DNA from: Linyphia triangularis
Lineage: Eukaryota; Arthropoda; Arachnida; Araneae; Linyphiidae
DNA: 64,000 bases
Direction of reading: 5' to 3'
NCBI GenBank assembly: GCA_963978545.1
Contig: OZ021732.1
Location: 44,402,059 to 44,466,058, forward strand
A program made the translations under genes and the position numbers. Below, in pieces: positions 37,001 to 49,409 of this stretch (within the stretch, counting starts at the first letter, position 1; every line of letters begins with the position of its first letter). Below the pieces are notes generated by a model. It was not told where the DNA came from. It saw only the letters and a list, made by a program, of their open reading frames with translations, and made no database searches.

Positions 37001-40000
37001 CAAAAGCAGAAATACCAATACGATTAAATGACTTCTGTTTACATTAGTTAAGACAGGAACAAACACCTTACTTCTCCAATTCAGTTTTCAAACCATATTT
37101 GAAGTTTAAAATAAGATGGCAATAAAATAACTTATAAAAACAAAGTTTGCATTATAAATCCTTTATATGCATTGTCAATTTTTATATTCGTTAACACAGG
37201 CGCCGATTCTCTAAACAGCGTGTGCTTGGTATTTGCATCTAATTTTAAATATTAAAAGCACTTCTATCAACAAAATGTGCGGCAAACTAAGTTAAAATTT
37301 ATTTATTAAAAATGAACGTATATTTATGCTTTCATATCCAAATACCACTTATTTATTCTTATTAAAGTAATTTTTTATTTATTAAAAAATAAATAAATAA
37401 ATAAATAACGGCAACAGGAAAGCGTTTCGACAATGGTCGGTTCAATGCTTTTTTTTTTAAATACGATTGGATGATGGCAAGTTGGTTTATTTTTATTCCG
37501 TAAAGGCAACCTTTTAAAGACAGTTACAACCGCAAAATTTGATAGAATGCATCGTCATCGACATCATCTGCTAAGTTTCAGCACGATTGGACAACAGCAA
37601 GGGGGTTAATTAGGCATCCGCAGATTTGCCCTCCATCGACAAACCCACGAAATCGAAGTTAACATAAAGGATTTAAAAATAAAAAGTCGTAAATGTGGAT
37701 GCATTTGATAGAAAGAGTCCCGATATGGTTAGTAGCGCAAAATATTATAAATAGACTAAAAAATACAAAATCAAAGAGTACTTAAAAAAAAAAAAAAAAA
37801 AAAAAACCCTCTTAATGCAATTGTTTTAACACTTCACCTTTTATAATTCGTATTGTACAAACAACCTCATTGAAACGGTGTTACTGTTTTATGTTGCAGA
37901 AATATTTTGAATTATTAGATTTTTGTTTTAATTTAGCAGATCTATATTTTTGTACACTGAACGCGGTTGCAACAAGAAAAAAAGTTTCAACAAATCAAAA
38001 TTTAAGTTGACAAAGGTGACCTTCACTTACTAGCCATGAAATCCTTTACAAGGGCAGAAGGCTCATACATTTTAATATTCAAAATAGACATGCCCAGGAA
38101 AAATAGTTTAATAGATGCTTCATTTCATCATGAATAATTTATTACTATGATGATCCTCACAATTCAGAATTACATTATTTATTATAAATACTTTTCAACT
38201 ACGAAAAGAGAAAATAAAGGGAAATAAATTATGAAAGTTTTTTTTTTTCAATTATGAGATCAGGATTTTTTTTGCTATGGAAGTTTCTGAAATACACACG
38301 CAAAGAAAGAAAAAAAGGAAAAACAAATGTTCTTTCAAGAACTTTTCAAGAGCCCCCAAAAATTAAAAAACTTTCATGGACCTTCAGGTTAAAAATAAGG
38401 AGTTTTCAAGAACTTTTCAAGGGCCCTTGGAGACATTAAGTAAAAATAAGGAGTTCTTAAGGACTTTCAAGAACTGTACGAACCCTGCATAAGTACCTAC
38501 AAATCAAGAGGAATCTTAGCAGACAAACATTATTTCACCAGGAAACTGTAGAAGTGGCAATAAATATACCAAGCTTGCATTGGGATGAAACTATCATTGT
38601 GTATAAAGGACCATATCCTGATGGAAAGGAAAATTATAATATACAATTACATCTTACATCAGGTAGCGGATGGCACAACCGTCAAAGTAGATAAATGCAA
38701 CTTCACCCGACCAACATACAAAGGCACAAGTAAAAAAAATTTCTAGGGATTGAGGGCGATTTTTAGGAACGTGCTTCAAATAAGTGATAAAGCTTTATAT
38801 TTTACTTGATTTTTAAAAAATTTTTTCATAAATGTTCTGGTATTTTGATCAGTTAATTAGGTTAAATTACCATCACAAGCTATGCAACTAGTTACTAATT
38901 ATTAATTTCTGTAATTAAACTAATATTTTCACCTATTTTTCAAGCATAATTTTCATCTTGGTAGAATAATTTAAATGCTTGTTTTTACAGAACTAAAATA
39001 ATTCGACTGGCAATTCTAATAAGACTAAAAAAATATGAATTTCTTTATGAAAAGAACAATTATCTTCTTCCACTCCTTGTAGCCAAGTTTGAATGCTCAT
39101 TAAATGCCTTTACATCTCTATTTCTTTTATACTCCTCAATTTCAACAATTTAGTAAGAAGTTCCAATCGGAAACATTAAGAAGTGAGAGCAAATGTGTCA
39201 ACCAAGGTAAGTAGAAACGGTGTAATTAAAGAATCTGTGATTGTATTTTTATAAATGTAACCACAGGTACTTTCTCGTGTGATTGTTATCAAAATGAATG
39301 TGATTCGTCCTCCTTTGGAACTGGCCCTGCAATTGGCATTGACACAACTTATGTGTTTGAACAGAAAGGAAAACACTGTCGTGTGGATATAATTTTTGAG
39401 AACAAATTAAATGACTTATGTAGGTAAAATAATAAATACAGGTGAAGAATATAGCCTTTACCTAAGAAATATTTGTGAAACAGTCAATATTAAGGTAGAG
39501 GAAAGAATGTCTAGGCAGAATGAAGTGAAGTAACCTACGAAGGTGAAGGAAAATTGATAGTTGCGCCATCCGTGTATAGGTTACACAGATACAGCATTGA
39601 ATCTATTTTTAAATTAAAGCATCTATCACTTGAATTTAGTCAGCACAATTTGGAATGGAAGGTACGTATATGTAATACATTAACAAGAAGATACCTCCAC
39701 TAAAAATGGTGACGAACGCAGTGTATGTTTTGAAGGTAATGAATTAGACTAACTTCGATTCAGTGTCCTGTTTGTTACCTTTTCCTTTTCCATGAGGAAT
39801 CCCAAGTGGAAGGCGTTGGCCAGTTCTGTGTAACATGCCTGGAGATCTCGGGCAGTCTTGAGATACTTGCTCAGAATGTGCTTGGTGATGGAATTGTGGC
39901 TCCAGTGCAGATACGGCCTGCGGTCCACGTAATATTCTTTAAGCAGCGGCTCTATTTAAAAACATGGGATCATTCTTTCAATAGAAATCAATTTCCGACT

Positions 40001-43000
40001 AAAAATAGAAACATGAAAATTTGATTTTTTTTATGAATCGTTGCGTTTGAAGTCCGTTCTAAGAGATAATGAACGGTCTTTTCGATTAATGAGGTTTGTT
40101 GGTTAATAATTAAGACTTTGTTCATTGGTGGTGATTGTTTGCTAAAAGTGTCAAAATAGAGATGGCTTAACAACAAACTTTAACTATATCTCTGTGAAAA
40201 ACACTGAAAATTCAATAAGGGGTTGCGATCCGCTCCCTCCAACAATTGACTGTTGTAGAACATGATGTGCAATAACTCTAGAAGGGTGAGCAAATATCTA
40301 GTGAATATAGCTTATCGCATAAATTGGTGGTTGGTTGTATTCAGATTATCTGGCGCCGTCAGCAACACGAGGGTTATAATGCGCCGAAATATTCGTCATT
40401 AGACAAGCCAACATATATTTATACACACCCATGCCTAACACGGGACTCGAACCCGCAACTTCGCGGTCTAGAAGCTAGCACGCTAACCACTATACCGTTT
40501 GGTCGGCGCATAAATTGGTGGAAAATGAAACATAGAAATCTATAAGTGATTTGAAATTTAAAGGGATAATTTTAACTAACTGCGCCAATTCACACATTCT
40601 TCATAATATACATAACCTACAATTAAAGTTTCGAAATTTGAGAGGCAGTTCCTGAAGTGAGATATTGAAGGGTTTAATGCAAATACCAAGTAAGCGACTG
40701 TATAGTCGGAATGGTGGGAAAATGCATCAGAAAGTTTTCCAGACTTTTAGCAAAAAATGCTACCTTTTCTACAATCTCCAAATAACTCCTGAAAAAATTA
40801 ATGTAGTGGAGAAAAGAAGTATATCAAATTTGATTATTGTTAAGGGGGTGCGGTACCGAAAATAAAAAAACTTTATTTATGTACATTTTTACGTCAAAAA
40901 TTTATTTTATGTATGAGATACTATTTATATATCTTTGAGAAAATGTTTTTTTAAATATTGTGTTTTGTTATTTAAAAAAAAATTTAAAAACCAAGAAAAA
41001 TCCATAATAATTGATGTTTGCGTATTTTGTCAAGAAAAAAATAAAAAAAATTTCAAAAAGAAAGCTTTCTGTAATACATAATTATATAAAGAAAATTTTG
41101 TCTTCACAGAATTTTGATAGGTGAACTAAAAAAAATTAAAAAAATTCTCAAAGTTAAAATATTGAAATTTTTGCTTTTTTTTTATGTTATCTTTTACGCT
41201 AAAAATTATATTTTAAAACAGAATTAAAAAAATAAAATACTGTGAAGACAAAATATTTAAAACTATATACATTAAATGCTCCAAAAATTTGAATAGCCAA
41301 TTGTTAATGGTTCTGGAGATATATCGATTTGAATATGAAACATCTGTGAAAAACACTAGTGCTCGAAAAACGCACTTTAAGCAGACGCTTCAAGGTGTTA
41401 CGCCCATTAGTGATGTTTAAATCACAGGTAATTTTGTGGCGTTCTAATCACAGGAGGAATAAGATAAAAACATCATTATCTTCAGGAATGTATGAACTAT
41501 TTTTTTAAATCAGAAAAAAAAATTGGGATTTTTGAAGAAATTTCGGTACCATACCCCCTTAAGCTGAAACCAGAGACACAAAAACTCAAATTCGAACATT
41601 TTGCTGCTTATTTGCAATCCCGTAGTTGTTCTAATCCGTAGTTGATAAATAACTTTGAAAATACGGCAATTTTATCGGTTATCTTCTTCTCAAAACTATT
41701 TGACCAAGATACAAATTTTGGATATTGATTTTCCCTGAAATATTTCGGCAAGTATAGCAAACTCTTTGAAATACGAGCAACGGTTATATATTCTGGATGT
41801 TCCCTGAAATATTCGGCAAAATAACAAACCCTTTGTAAATACGGACAACGGTTGTATGTTTTGTATTTTCCCTGAAATATTTCAGTAAGTAACAAATTCT
41901 TTGGAATTATGAATAACGGTTGTATTTTCTGGATTTTTCCAGACATCTGATTATCGTATATATATATATATATATATATATAAAAAGCTCTAAATTTGAG
42001 ACTGGAGCCAAGCATTTCAACAATATTTCCCTTCTTCATGTATAAAACATGAGAGTTTGTACTTAATGAGATAAAGTTAAAATAATGCATTATTTATAAA
42101 ACTGCAATGTGCAGAAAATGAATTATTATTGAATACTCTTTCTCCAAAATATAAATGTTAGCATTTATCGTTTAACCTAATGACATTGCTGGGTAATAAA
42201 ATCACTCAAGCAATCATCCAATGCACCTGAATTGCTACTTTAAAACGCTTTATTCCTTTTAAATTTAACAACGCAACGTCAATCCATTAAAATTTACATA
42301 CACATAAGAAAAATTCGCGAACGCCCAGATATGCAAACGTGCTATCCCCCCCCCCCCCCTTCTCCCTTTTTAAAAGCAATCCAAATAACAGGTAATTCAT
42401 TTATATGGATTATTTAAATAAAAAAGGGGAGGGGAAGGAATTGAATTTTCATTGCAATTTCATTTTTTGAAGCACGAAATGAGAAATTGTATCAATTCTC
42501 TTATTTTTTTTATATCTTTCGGGTACTCCATCATGTTTTTCTACATTTTTGTTTCTGATGATTTGGTAATTCGATTTTTGATGAATTTTTTTGCGAGTTT
42601 TTCATTTTTCTGGTTATGTTTTTATAAATGTTGCGCGGAAAAAAACCTCTACATTAATGCATCTTGAAATAGAAATATTTTGTTTGGTTATTAGATTTGT
42701 TCTATTTTTTATCATGTTCATACTCAAGTGATTAATTTAGTTTTCCTTTCTTAAATGATATTAAAGCAATTTTTCTTTTAGCAGAAGTTTACCCATTAAT
42801 GAAAATTATAAACGTATATTTTAACTTTCAATTAGCTGATATGTAGAGTACAACAATGAAATTATTGCACTATGGAAAAATCAATGTAGGTTTTCTTTTT
42901 AACGTGATCAATGTTTAAAAGGTTTCAAGTCCCAAGGTTAGATTTATGGGAAAATGATTTAGATATTCTCAAACAATATCGTATCAAAATGGAACACGCT

Positions 43001-45252
43001 TCCAGCCAGAAGTGAACGTGGGATGTGACAACAAGGATTTTGTAAAAATCACGCGTGTGCAGAAGATATGTGAAATTGAAAATTTGGGTCCTTCAGCTAT
43101 TACCAAATTAAGCCCTAAAGATTTTGATGAAAATCATTTTGAAATGCTATTTGTGTTTTCAACATTCCAATAAGCGTAAACCACAGAAAAAAATCACTAA
43201 AGGGGCCAATGTAAATCCCCCCCCCAACCCCCCCCCCCCCCAACAACTTAAAGTTGATGATTTTTAAAGGGTTGAACAAATCTCATAAACACAAAATTGT
43301 TTCAAGGGTACTTAAAATACTTTAGCTTTGCATAGGCTCTCTTCATTCTAATGACATGTTGCTAATATTTATGCAAAAACATTGAACTAGCGAAACACGC
43401 AGATTCAGCTTAATCCGATCTATATAAACCACTAGGATTGTAAACTTATAGGAGGAGTCGTATCTACGAAGGCGGCTCTGAATCAAATGGCAATGGTAGT
43501 CAAACAAAAGTTCCTGACGATGTAGGATGTATATAGATTTTTGATCCTGCATTATCGTGTGACTCCAAGTTGTGTGGGCGAACACTCGCGTTCGTACATC
43601 GTGTTGATTTATCTGGTTTAGAATCATTTTAATTCGACGGCATAAAACTACATTAATGCAACGAAATAGAATCACTCTATTGCAATGGCAGGTAATCATT
43701 TTAATCCAATGATATATAACAACTCTAGTTTAACGACATATCACCGTTATAGTGGAACAATGATGCAATAGCAAAAATTAAAATTTTACCGGAAACGCGA
43801 AAAACCAAATTGATTGCACTATAAACTTAGTGTATTGACCTCTATCAACATGGAACTTGCGTAATATTGTTTCAATAATATTGTTACAGTTCCGTCTTTG
43901 TTCTCCTCGATATAATAGGTATTTTTTGACAAAATAGAGACCGTAATTTTGTTTTGAAACATTCTGCAGTGGCGTCATTATTCCGCCCATAGCGACGATA
44001 TAATCTCTCTAGTGCAATGACATAGAATCACTTTAGTGCAATGACACAGAATCACTTTAGTGCAACGACACAGAATCACTTTAGTGCAACGACACAGAAT
44101 CACTTTAGTGCAACGACACAGAATCACTTTAGTGCAACGACACAGAATCACTTTAGTGCAACGACACAGAATCACTTAGTGCAACAACACAGAATCATTT
44201 TAGTGCAACGACACAGAATCACTTAGTGCAACAACACAGAATCACTTAGTGCAACAACACAGAATCATTTTAGTGCAACGTCACAGAATCACTTTAGTGC
44301 AACGACACAGAATCGCTTTAGTGCAACGACACAAAAATCACTTTAGTGCAATGACACTACATCACTGCCATGCTACATCGCAGCAGCAGAATGATACGCA
44401 ACAACGACAACAATATGCCGGTAAGTACCTACTCATTTCCTTGACAGTCATACACCAGGTGGGTCTCGATTGAAGCTGACTGTGCTGGTCACTGAGTGAT
44501 GACGCAAGCAACTCGATCAGTTCGGTCTCGCGCAAGCCGAAGGTGGTGCACGCCAGGAAAGTGCAAGCTTTTCGCATGGTCCGGAAGCCATACCTGCAAA
44601 GACATTTGTTACAAAACATTCCGGAATGAGGGGAACTAGACAAAAGGACAAGGACTATCGATAGTAAGTCGTGACACAGTTTTGTTGCCAACTAGGCATT
44701 TGTGTGTTCACTAAGGCAATAGAAGGGAAACAAAAAGTTTTGTTGCCGGGTAGTGTGTCCACTAGCGGGCAAAACTATTGCTGGGGAGAGGTGAACTGCG
44801 ATTTTTAAACTATTTTTATTAATTGATTGTTTCAATATAATAATATTTATTTCTCAAAATACCCTCATGAAAATAATCAGTAAAATATGCTTACTGTTTT
44901 CTACATAATCTGTAATGGGGCCCGAATGTATTTTCAACGATCTATTTATCAGATTGGGAATAAAATATTTATTACGTTTATGAAGTGCCACCTCTAAATA
45001 TGTCCTCTGTATCCACTACTGAATGTTGCTCTTTACATGTGAAAGTAAAAATATAGATAAAAAAAAGGAAACTAAAACATTAACAAAGTAATAAAACATT
45101 ATAAAAAACAGGCTATAGTGATGGTTACTTATAGAATCATCTGATAGTCCTAGTCTCAACGGTATTGACTAATGTCGGAACAAGGGTTCTGAGAAGATTG
45201 GCCAATCCCTGCCGAAACTCGAGCATCGTTCCAAAATACACGATTAAAAAAA

Positions 45253-45346
<94 letters not shown>

Positions 45347-48300
45347 TAATAAATAAATAAGTCAAAACCATCACAAAACATTTTTGTATGCCTTTGTCCT
45401 TTCGTATAAGAAAATATTTCAATTTTAAAACTCTGCATCAACATTTTAAAACTTGCAGTATATTTTACTCTGTAGTAGGTGAGATTGGCAAGATCCGTAA
45501 CAACGGCCAATCTACAACTGTATACATCGGGATTGGCCAGTGTTGAGATATATTTGCCAGCGTATTAGTGCTACTGGAGAGTATATTGTTTAGGGACTTA
45601 GTGTGCCTATTTTAATACTGTCATATTTGATTTAAAAATCTGGAATTAAATTTTGCTTAACAACTATTTACGTATTATAACTTTTAAAATTTGTAAGCTA
45701 CGATATCGCACCTTACGGAAGGAAAAACCAAGGCCTCACTGGATTAAAACGAGCGCTAAGACGCTCTCCAATCCGTGACAATTTTCAAAAGTCTATGGAT
45801 GCGAAGGAAACAAATTGTTAGTTCCGTTTTCTCCTACCAAACAAGGGTAGAGCGGCAATCCAATCAGATATGAAACTGCAATCCAATCAGATATGAAACT
45901 GCAATATTGTGATATTAATACACTTTCCTTAAATCAATCGGGCTGAAATTTGGCAGATAGATTCGATATCGATGACAATGCATTCTATCAAATTTTGGGG
46001 GATTCTATCAAATTTCACTGTCACTAAAAGGTCGCTTTTACTTATGCTTGTATAACTGGCCGTCCTTCAATCGCGCTGAAATTTATTAGGTAGATTCTTT
46101 GTCGATAAAGTTGCATTATATCATGTTTTGGGAGGTGTCACTGTCATTAAAAGTTCGCTTTTACACACGCTTCTATCTTCAGAATACTAAAAACCCAACT
46201 AGCAGTCATCCAATCGGGCTGAAATATTAGAGATAGATTCGATGTCGATAAGGTTGTATTCTATGTTTTGGGGGCTAGCACTGTCACTAAACTCTCTTTT
46301 GCATATGTCTCAATTGGCGCTTGGGATTACCAATAAACCTACTTCCTGGCATACAATCGAACTGAAATTTGACAGATGGATTCGTAGTCGATTGCATTAC
46401 ATCAAGATTTGGGGGATGTCACTTCCTTAAAAGGCCACTTTTACACACGTTTCTATTGTCTTAGTTCAGACTTATCTTTTACTCTCGTTCTATTATCCAG
46501 ATACACAGCTTAATTCAAACATACTGAATTCGGCGATATTTAATGAATGAGATCCTTGATAAAACTGAGGGATTCATCTTCTTCTTTACCACCATGTATG
46601 ATGGGTAGTCTGGGAAAACACCTAGGATGAGTACCCCTTTTTAGTCTCTTTATCTTCAAACCTTCAACGTAATCATCAGATTTAACCCTTTGCACTCCAG
46701 TAGCGCCTCAGGCGCCACACGATTGGATGCCAAACCACGAGAGGACCATTAGGTGTGATGCGGAAATTCGATGCAAGGCCAATGACTGTGTTTAGTTTCT
46801 ATGAAGCAAATCCATAAACACCAGCCGAACCTAAAATGTCTCGAGTTGCTGATTCCTCCTCGCGAAAAAGGCCTGGAGTGCAAAGTGTTAAAAGGCAGAC
46901 AACAGTAGGGAATTAAGTGTTTTACAAAAAGATTTCTAATTGGGCTACAGTTCTGAAATTTTCAACAAAAGTAGTTTTGGCTTTCTAATTGGACTTTTGA
47001 CAAAAAGGTAAAAATTTTAATTTGTTTTTTAATTAATTTTTTCACCAATGACGGATTTTCGCATTGCAGGGCCTCACAGCTAGCTAAAGTATTGCAGATG
47101 GTAAAATTTCTATAGTGAAGCACGAGTATTCAACAAGTCTATAGTAATAAAACAAGCTATCTGTGTATCTGTCTGTGGATCTATAGAAAACTACTTAAAA
47201 TTGGAGTAGAACTCTGAAATTTTCAACAAAAGTAGTTTTAGTTTTTTAATTGTACCTATGACAAACAGAATGTTAAAATTTTAATTAGTTCATTGTAAAA
47301 AAATTAGTTAAAAAAATTAATTAAAGATGAACTAATTAAAATTTTAACATTCTATTGTCATAGGTACAATTAGAAAACTAAAACTACTTATGTTGTACAT
47401 TTTAGAGCTGTACCTCTATTTGAAGTCACTTCGTAAAAAAATTAACTAAAAAAATTAATTAAATAAGTGACTTCAAATAGAGGTACAGCTCTAAAATGTT
47501 CAACATAAGTAGTTTTAGCCTTCTACTTGAACTTTTGAAAAACAGAATGTTAAAATTTTAATTACTTATATTTTAATTTTCTTAATTAGCAATTTTTTTT
47601 TACAAAATGACTTTTAATAGGGCTATAGCTATGAAATTTTCAACATAAGTAGCTTTAGCCTTTTAATTGGACTTCTGAAAAATAGCACGTTACAATTTGA
47701 TTAGCAAACGAAGAGAGCTTGTTTTTGCGTAGCAATGAACCTTCCTGCGAGCGAAGAGCCAAAAGCTGGGTTGGTTGTATTCAGATTATCTGGCGCTGTC
47801 AGCAACAAGAGGGCTATAATGCGCCGAAACATTCGTCATTAGACAAAAGCCAACATACATTTACACACACCCATGCCCAACACGGGACTCGAACCCGCAA
47901 CCTCGCGGTCTAGAAGCTAGCACGCTAACCGCTATACCGTTTGGTCGGCGCCAAAAGCTGGGACCTATACACCAATGATGGATATCCGCAACGTGGGGCT
48001 AAGAAAATGGAATTGCACATGGTAAAATTTCATAGCGAAGCAAGGGTATTCAGCTAGAAATATATAAATGGCAGATTGCAAATTAAGAGACACAATAACG
48101 TTTTGTTCGAAAAACAACACGAAAAGCTTGTACCCAATCTGCCGACCAAACGGTATAGTGGTTAGCGTGCTGGCTTCTAGATCGTGAGGTTGCGGGTTCG
48201 AGTCCCGTGTTAGGCTTGGGTGTTTGTAAATGTATGTTGGTTTGTCAAATGACGAAATGTTTCGGCGCATTATAGCCCTCGTGTTGCTGACGGCGCCAGA

Positions 48301-49365
48301 TAATCTGAATACAACCAACCAACCAACTTGTACCCAATCTAATGACTTTTCAAGACAGAGAGGGAATAAAGCCGATTACACTAACAGAGTGGTCTATCGT
48401 GGCGACAAAACTGTTGGTAACCATGACAAAACTGTTGCTAGTGAACAAGGCGAAGTTTGAAAACACATGACATACTCGTATTGTCGGACAAAAAAGTCGC
48501 TGAAATGTTGCAGCATTCCACCTACCCACAAACCTCGGCAACAGTTCTGTCGCTGTCTCTCTAGTGAACACATTGCCATAGATTCACATGACCACATCTC
48601 GTCGACAAAACTGTGGCGTAACTTTTTGTCGCTAGTGAGCATATGATCTTAGAATCTAGCAATAGTAGAAACCTGTTCAAATCGACCATTAGTTTTTGTC
48701 TTAAAAATAAAATTCGTCTGTTACTAAACATTTTTAAGGCATAGAATAGTGTCAAAGTAAGGAGAACTGTTTAGAATAAGTAGCGTGTGATAGCTTTTTA
48801 AACCGAATTTGCAATTCGTACGCAAAATTAGGCGAAAACTTAATTTTATGTTTAGATATAGCATTTTAGAAGATCTGATATGAAGTGAAGAAATTCTTTT
48901 TAATAGATTACACTCAATTTATTGTTTTAAATTCATATAGAAAATTTACGTTCATTTATTACTCTTGGAAATACCCCTGAACTAGAAAACCCCTCTAGGA
49001 TAGATTAATATATAGAGGTTCTTACTAGATCTTCGAAAAAAATGTACTGTTAATTATATTAGAACCAAATAAAATGTTAATTACCTCAGTACCTCGGAAC
49101 CAAACGAGTTTAAGTTACTGAGGTACAGTACGCTTAAAAAATAAAATTATCGATTTCGGAATTTTTGCATATCTATAAATTTTAAACTATTCTGCATCTT
49201 TTAAGATACACTTGCGATACATCTTTTAAGCACATTTGCGAGAAACTTGCAAAACGGGTTTCCGCTGCTGCTTTTCAAACCAAGTTGTTTCAGATCAAGT
49301 GAAGTCACATTCGCTTCGAGGCGAATAAGTCGTTTTTCCCACCATAACCAGCGAACTTAGGTTGC

Positions 49366-49409
<44 letters not shown>

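Larger units (their letters stand above)
33848..38487. mobile_element. hAT-like element with CAGGGTTCGTACAG ends, filled with nested insertions
   Basis: The ends are perfect 14-bp inverted repeats (CAGGGTTCGTACAG at 33848 and its complement ending at 38487). Subterminal arrays of CAAGAACTTTTCAAG-type repeats lie at both ends (about 33885-33920; 38327-38475). Such ends are typical of hAT elements, but no matching 8-bp duplication is visible. Inside lie an (AT)n array, two TTAA MITEs, a SINE copy and a second SINE family. No transposase was recognised. The two ends could also be two separate elements of one family. Confidence 0.5.

Noticed and set aside
41608..42090. 160-codon - strand frame
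   Set aside because: Built from the 67-bp tandem repeat and an (AT)n run.
43978..44360. CRISPR array
   Set aside because: Units are directly contiguous with no unique spacers; this is a eukaryotic minisatellite.
44041..44473. Repetitive proteins on both strands (TTQNHFSA and RCTKVILC repeats)
   Set aside because: These are translations of the 24-bp minisatellite; open frames follow from a period divisible by three.
45156..45422. Ile-Tyr repeat frames
   Set aside because: Artefact of the (AT)n microsatellite.
48350..48755. Overlapping 73-82 codon frames on both strands
   Set aside because: No motif, mutual overlap and no splice support; likely chance frames next to SINE copy 8.
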